Below, piece by piece: positions 6,375 to 7,863 of a stretch of 7,863 nt of DNA; positions within the stretch are counted from its first letter, which is position 1; the number at the start of each line of letters is the position of its first letter. Source of the stretch: an uncultured Eubacteriales bacterium. GTDB taxonomy: Bacteria; Bacillota; Clostridia; Oscillospirales; Acutalibacteraceae. The position numbers were made by a program, and so were the translations under genes. The stretch spans positions 1 to 7,863 of the forward strand of contig OMRJ01000170.1 of the NCBI GenBank assembly GCA_900313475.1. The letters are read 5' to 3'. The notes under the pieces are model-generated. The model worked only from the letters and a program-made list of their open reading frames with translations, searched no databases and was not told the DNA's origin.

Positions 6375-7643
6375 ATGAGCACACCTCTTGCGGACAGGAT
6401 ACGTCCGCGTACACTTGACGATATAGCCGGGCAAAAGCACCTTTTCGGAGAGGGTGCTGCTCTGCGCGGAATAATCGAATCCGGGCATATTCCGAATCTG
6501 ATATTTTACGGTCCCCCCGGCACGGGTAAAACGACCGTTGCGCGCATAATTGCCGCGTCGACAAACAAGCGACTGCATATTCTTAACGGCACCTCCGCAT
6601 CGCTTTCCGATGTCAGGGATGTTATCAAAGAAATAAATACGGTCGCCGCGCCGAACGGACTTTTGCTGTATCTCGACGAAATACAGTACTTTAATAAAAA
6701 ACAGCAGCAGTCGCTTTTGCAGTATATCGAGAACGGCGATATTACGCTTATCGCGTCCACCACCGAAAACCCGTATTTTTATATCTATTCGGCTGTGCTC
6801 TCGCGCAGCACGGTGTTTGAATTTAAAAGCGTGCCTGTTGACGAAGCGAAAAAAGGCATTTTCCGCGCGTTTATGCTTCTCGAGGACGAGTACAAAGAGG
6901 AATTTGACCTTGAAGACGGACTGCTCGACTGTATAGCGAACGTGTGCGGCGGAGACATGCGCAAGGCGCTTAATATTACGGAGCTTTGCGTGCTCGGTTC
7001 GCGTGTTCCGAAAAACGGAGAAAAACGCGCCGTCACCGTCGAAACCGCAAAAGAGGTCTGCGGGCGCTCGTCGATGCATTTTGACAGGGACGGCGACGAA
7101 TACTACGATATGCTGTCATGTTTTCAAAAATCAATGCGCGGCTCGGATGCCGACGCAGCGGTTTATTATCTCGCACGTATTTTGGAGGCGGGCGATCTCG
7201 TTTCCGCATGCCGCCGCCTTATGGTGTGCGCCTCGGAGGACGTGGGGCTTGCGTATCCGATGATAATTCCCATCGTGAAATCCGCGTGCGATATCGCAAT
7301 GCAGGTAGGTCTGCCCGAAGCGCGCATTCCGCTCGCCGACGCGGTGATACTCGTCGCAACCTCGCCGAAATCGAATTCGGCTTACAACGCGATAAACGAC
7401 GCCGTCCGTGACATTAAGGCGGGACTTGCGGGTCCCGTGCCGCGTCATTTGCAAAATAAACACTTTGACGGCGCTGACAACGATACACCGGGGCAGTTTT
7501 ATAAGTATCCGCACGATTTTCCCGACCGCTGGGTACGTCAGCAGTACCTGCCCGACGTTGTGAAGGACAAAATCTACTATACGCCCGGCGAAAACAAAAC
7601 CGAGCAAGCCGCAAAGCAGTATTGGGACAAGATAAAGAAATAA
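6375..7643 (+). CDS. rarA: Replication-associated recombination protein A (RarA/MgsA), AAA+ ATPase
   Basis: RarA is a tetrameric AAA+ ATPase related to clamp-loader subunits and to eukaryotic WRNIP1/Mgs1; it acts at stalled replication forks and interacts with SSB. The 422-residue length is normal. It begins with the family's LADRIRPRTLDDIAGQKHL. Then come Walker A GPPGTGKT (46-53, Lys52), Walker B LLLYLDEI (96-103, Asp101-Glu102), sensor 1 STTENP (128-133), the arginine finger in LSRS (Arg144) and sensor 2 GGDMRKALN (Arg196). The C-terminal half holds the MgsA region: LVSACRRLMVCASEDVGLAY and the tetramerisation domain with SPKSNSAYNAI. It ends with the typical PHDFPDRWVRQQYLPD and a Lys-rich tail. 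The ATG at 6375 has GGAG at 6366-6369. It follows the secreted hydrolase by 21 bp with no promoter or terminator between, so it probably shares that transcript, although the two functions are unrelated. Confidence 0.97.
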   Translation: MSTPLADRIRPRTLDDIAGQKHLFGEGAALRGIIESGHIPNLIFYGPPGTGKTTVARIIAASTNKRLHILNGTSASLSDVRDVIKEINTVAAPNGLLLYLDEIQYFNKKQQQSLLQYIENGDITLIASTTENPYFYIYSAVLSRSTVFEFKSVPVDEAKKGIFRAFMLLEDEYKEEFDLEDGLLDCIANVCGGDMRKALNITELCVLGSRVPKNGEKRAVTVETAKEVCGRSSMHFDRDGDEYYDMLSCFQKSMRGSDADAAVYYLARILEAGDLVSACRRLMVCASEDVGLAYPMIIPIVKSACDIAMQVGLPEARIPLADAVILVATSPKSNSAYNAINDAVRDIKAGLAGPVPRHLQNKHFDGADNDTPGQFYKYPHDFPDRWVRQQYLPDVVKDKIYYTPGENKTEQAAKQYWDKIKK

Positions 7644-7670
7644 GAATCGGCAGGTGTTTATAAGCAATAA

Positions 7671-7769
7671 TTTGAAACGGGTGTACATTATCTGTACCGT
7701 GCCGGCGGTTATGACGGCGGGCTGTCTCCGTTGCTTGATTCCGACGGAAAAGTAATTGTAAAAAAATAA
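7671..7769 (+). pseudogene. C-terminal remnant of a DUF6440-like small protein gene
   Basis: After the in-frame stop at 7668-7670, 32 codons stay open to TAA at 7767-7769. They read FETGVHYLYRAGGYDGGL followed by SPLLDSDGKVIVKK. This strongly recalls, from memory, the C-terminal half of small Firmicutes proteins of the DUF6440 type (TGVNYL...GYAGGLTPLLDxDGKPV). No ATG, GTG or TTG precedes the conserved part in this frame and there is no ribosome binding site, so it is not a complete gene. Upstream in the +1 frame, 7651-7671 reads QVFISNN, which could be the preceding strand joined by a single-base loss near 7671-7673. Beyond that the frame runs back into the end of rarA, so the N-terminal half is missing. 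It is most simply a decayed gene fragment. Confidence 0.55.
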
Positions 7770-7784
7770 TTTTCGGCGGCGCGG

Positions 7785-7863
7785 CTAGGCTGACGGGACT
7801 TGAACCCGTGTCGGTTGTGACCGGTCGGATTTAGCTCATGCCGCGTTAAAACCCTTGCAAATA
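7785..7863 (-). ncRNA. 3' end of a tRNA-like RNA, possibly tmRNA, cut by the window edge
   Basis: On the minus strand a perfect T-arm is present: stem ACGGG/CCCGT around the loop TTCAAGT (7809-7793), which fits the TTCRANY pattern. It is followed by a 7-nt candidate acceptor strand CAGCCTA (7792-7786). GAC precedes the T-arm, as in tmRNA 3' domains. Scanning the 54 nt upstream inside the window, I find no 5+7+5 anticodon arm, with or without a long variable arm (a CGGT/ACCG hairpin lies at 7822-7811). That speaks against an intact tRNA and in favour of tmRNA, whose 5' half would lie more than 250 nt to the right. No CCA is encoded after the acceptor strand (the next bases are GCCG), which is a weak point. 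A T-run (7766-7760) follows downstream. The alternative is a tRNA 3' fragment, such as an attachment-site remnant. Confidence 0.45.

Noticed and set aside
5865..7079. Long minus-strand open frame of about 404 codons opposite the hydrolase and rarA genes
   Set aside because: It lies antisense across two well-supported genes, has no ribosome binding site and reads as low-complexity basic/aromatic sequence with no recognisable motif. It is a shadow of codon bias.
7131..7688. Minus-strand open frame of about 185 codons opposite the 3' half of rarA
   Set aside because: It has a hydrophobic start, but it is antisense to the conserved MgsA region of rarA and lacks family features or a ribosome site.
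7793..7809. Intrinsic terminator of rarA
   Set aside because: The hairpin exists on the plus strand but has no T-run after it. Its loop and flanks fit a tRNA T-arm on the opposite strand better.

Overview
The window looks like chromosomal DNA from an anaerobic Firmicute of the class Clostridia, perhaps an uncultured gut Oscillospiraceae/Ruminococcaceae-type lineage. Four things point there: strong GGAGG-type ribosome binding sites, near-consensus sigma-A promoters, Firmicutes-type families (YqeG, a YqhT-like Xaa-Pro peptidase next to efp, a CD1247-like acidic zinc-ribbon protein), and roughly even base composition with AT-rich intergenic DNA. The lineage call is inference from gene content and style, not from a marker tree.

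Layout. (1) Positions 1-1426, plus strand: the 3' part of a metallophosphoesterase gene whose start lies outside the window. (2) Positions 1425-4633, minus strand, read from right to left: rpsU (ribosomal protein S21) behind a perfect-consensus promoter; a hairpin terminator or attenuator; yqeG (HAD phosphatase) overlapping a Xaa-Pro aminopeptidase gene by 4 bp; a second promoter with a structured leader driving efp (elongation factor P); a terminator; a small acidic zinc-ribbon protein; and a final strong terminator that also separates it from the convergent phosphoesterase gene. (3) Positions 4634-4790: an AT-rich divergent intergenic region. (4) Positions 4791-7643, plus strand: a secreted LCAT-like alpha/beta hydrolase followed after 21 bp by rarA (AAA+ replication-recombination ATPase). 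(5) Positions 7644-7863: a start-less remnant of a DUF6440-like gene, then on the minus strand the 3' end of a tRNA-like RNA cut by the window edge. It has a T-arm but no anticodon arm, so it may be the 3' end of tmRNA.

Functionally the minus-strand block is translation-centred (S21, EF-P) with protein turnover and housekeeping enzymes. The plus-strand pair joins a secreted lipase-like enzyme to a DNA-maintenance ATPase, which looks like chance co-transcription. I see no mobile element, CRISPR array, toxin-antitoxin pair or defence system, and no convincing new multi-gene system. The most notable points are the altered catalytic motifs in the phosphoesterase and the hydrolase, the acidic Cys-rich zinc-ribbon protein, the rpsU-yqeG attenuation arrangement, and the gene remnant and partial RNA at the right edge.
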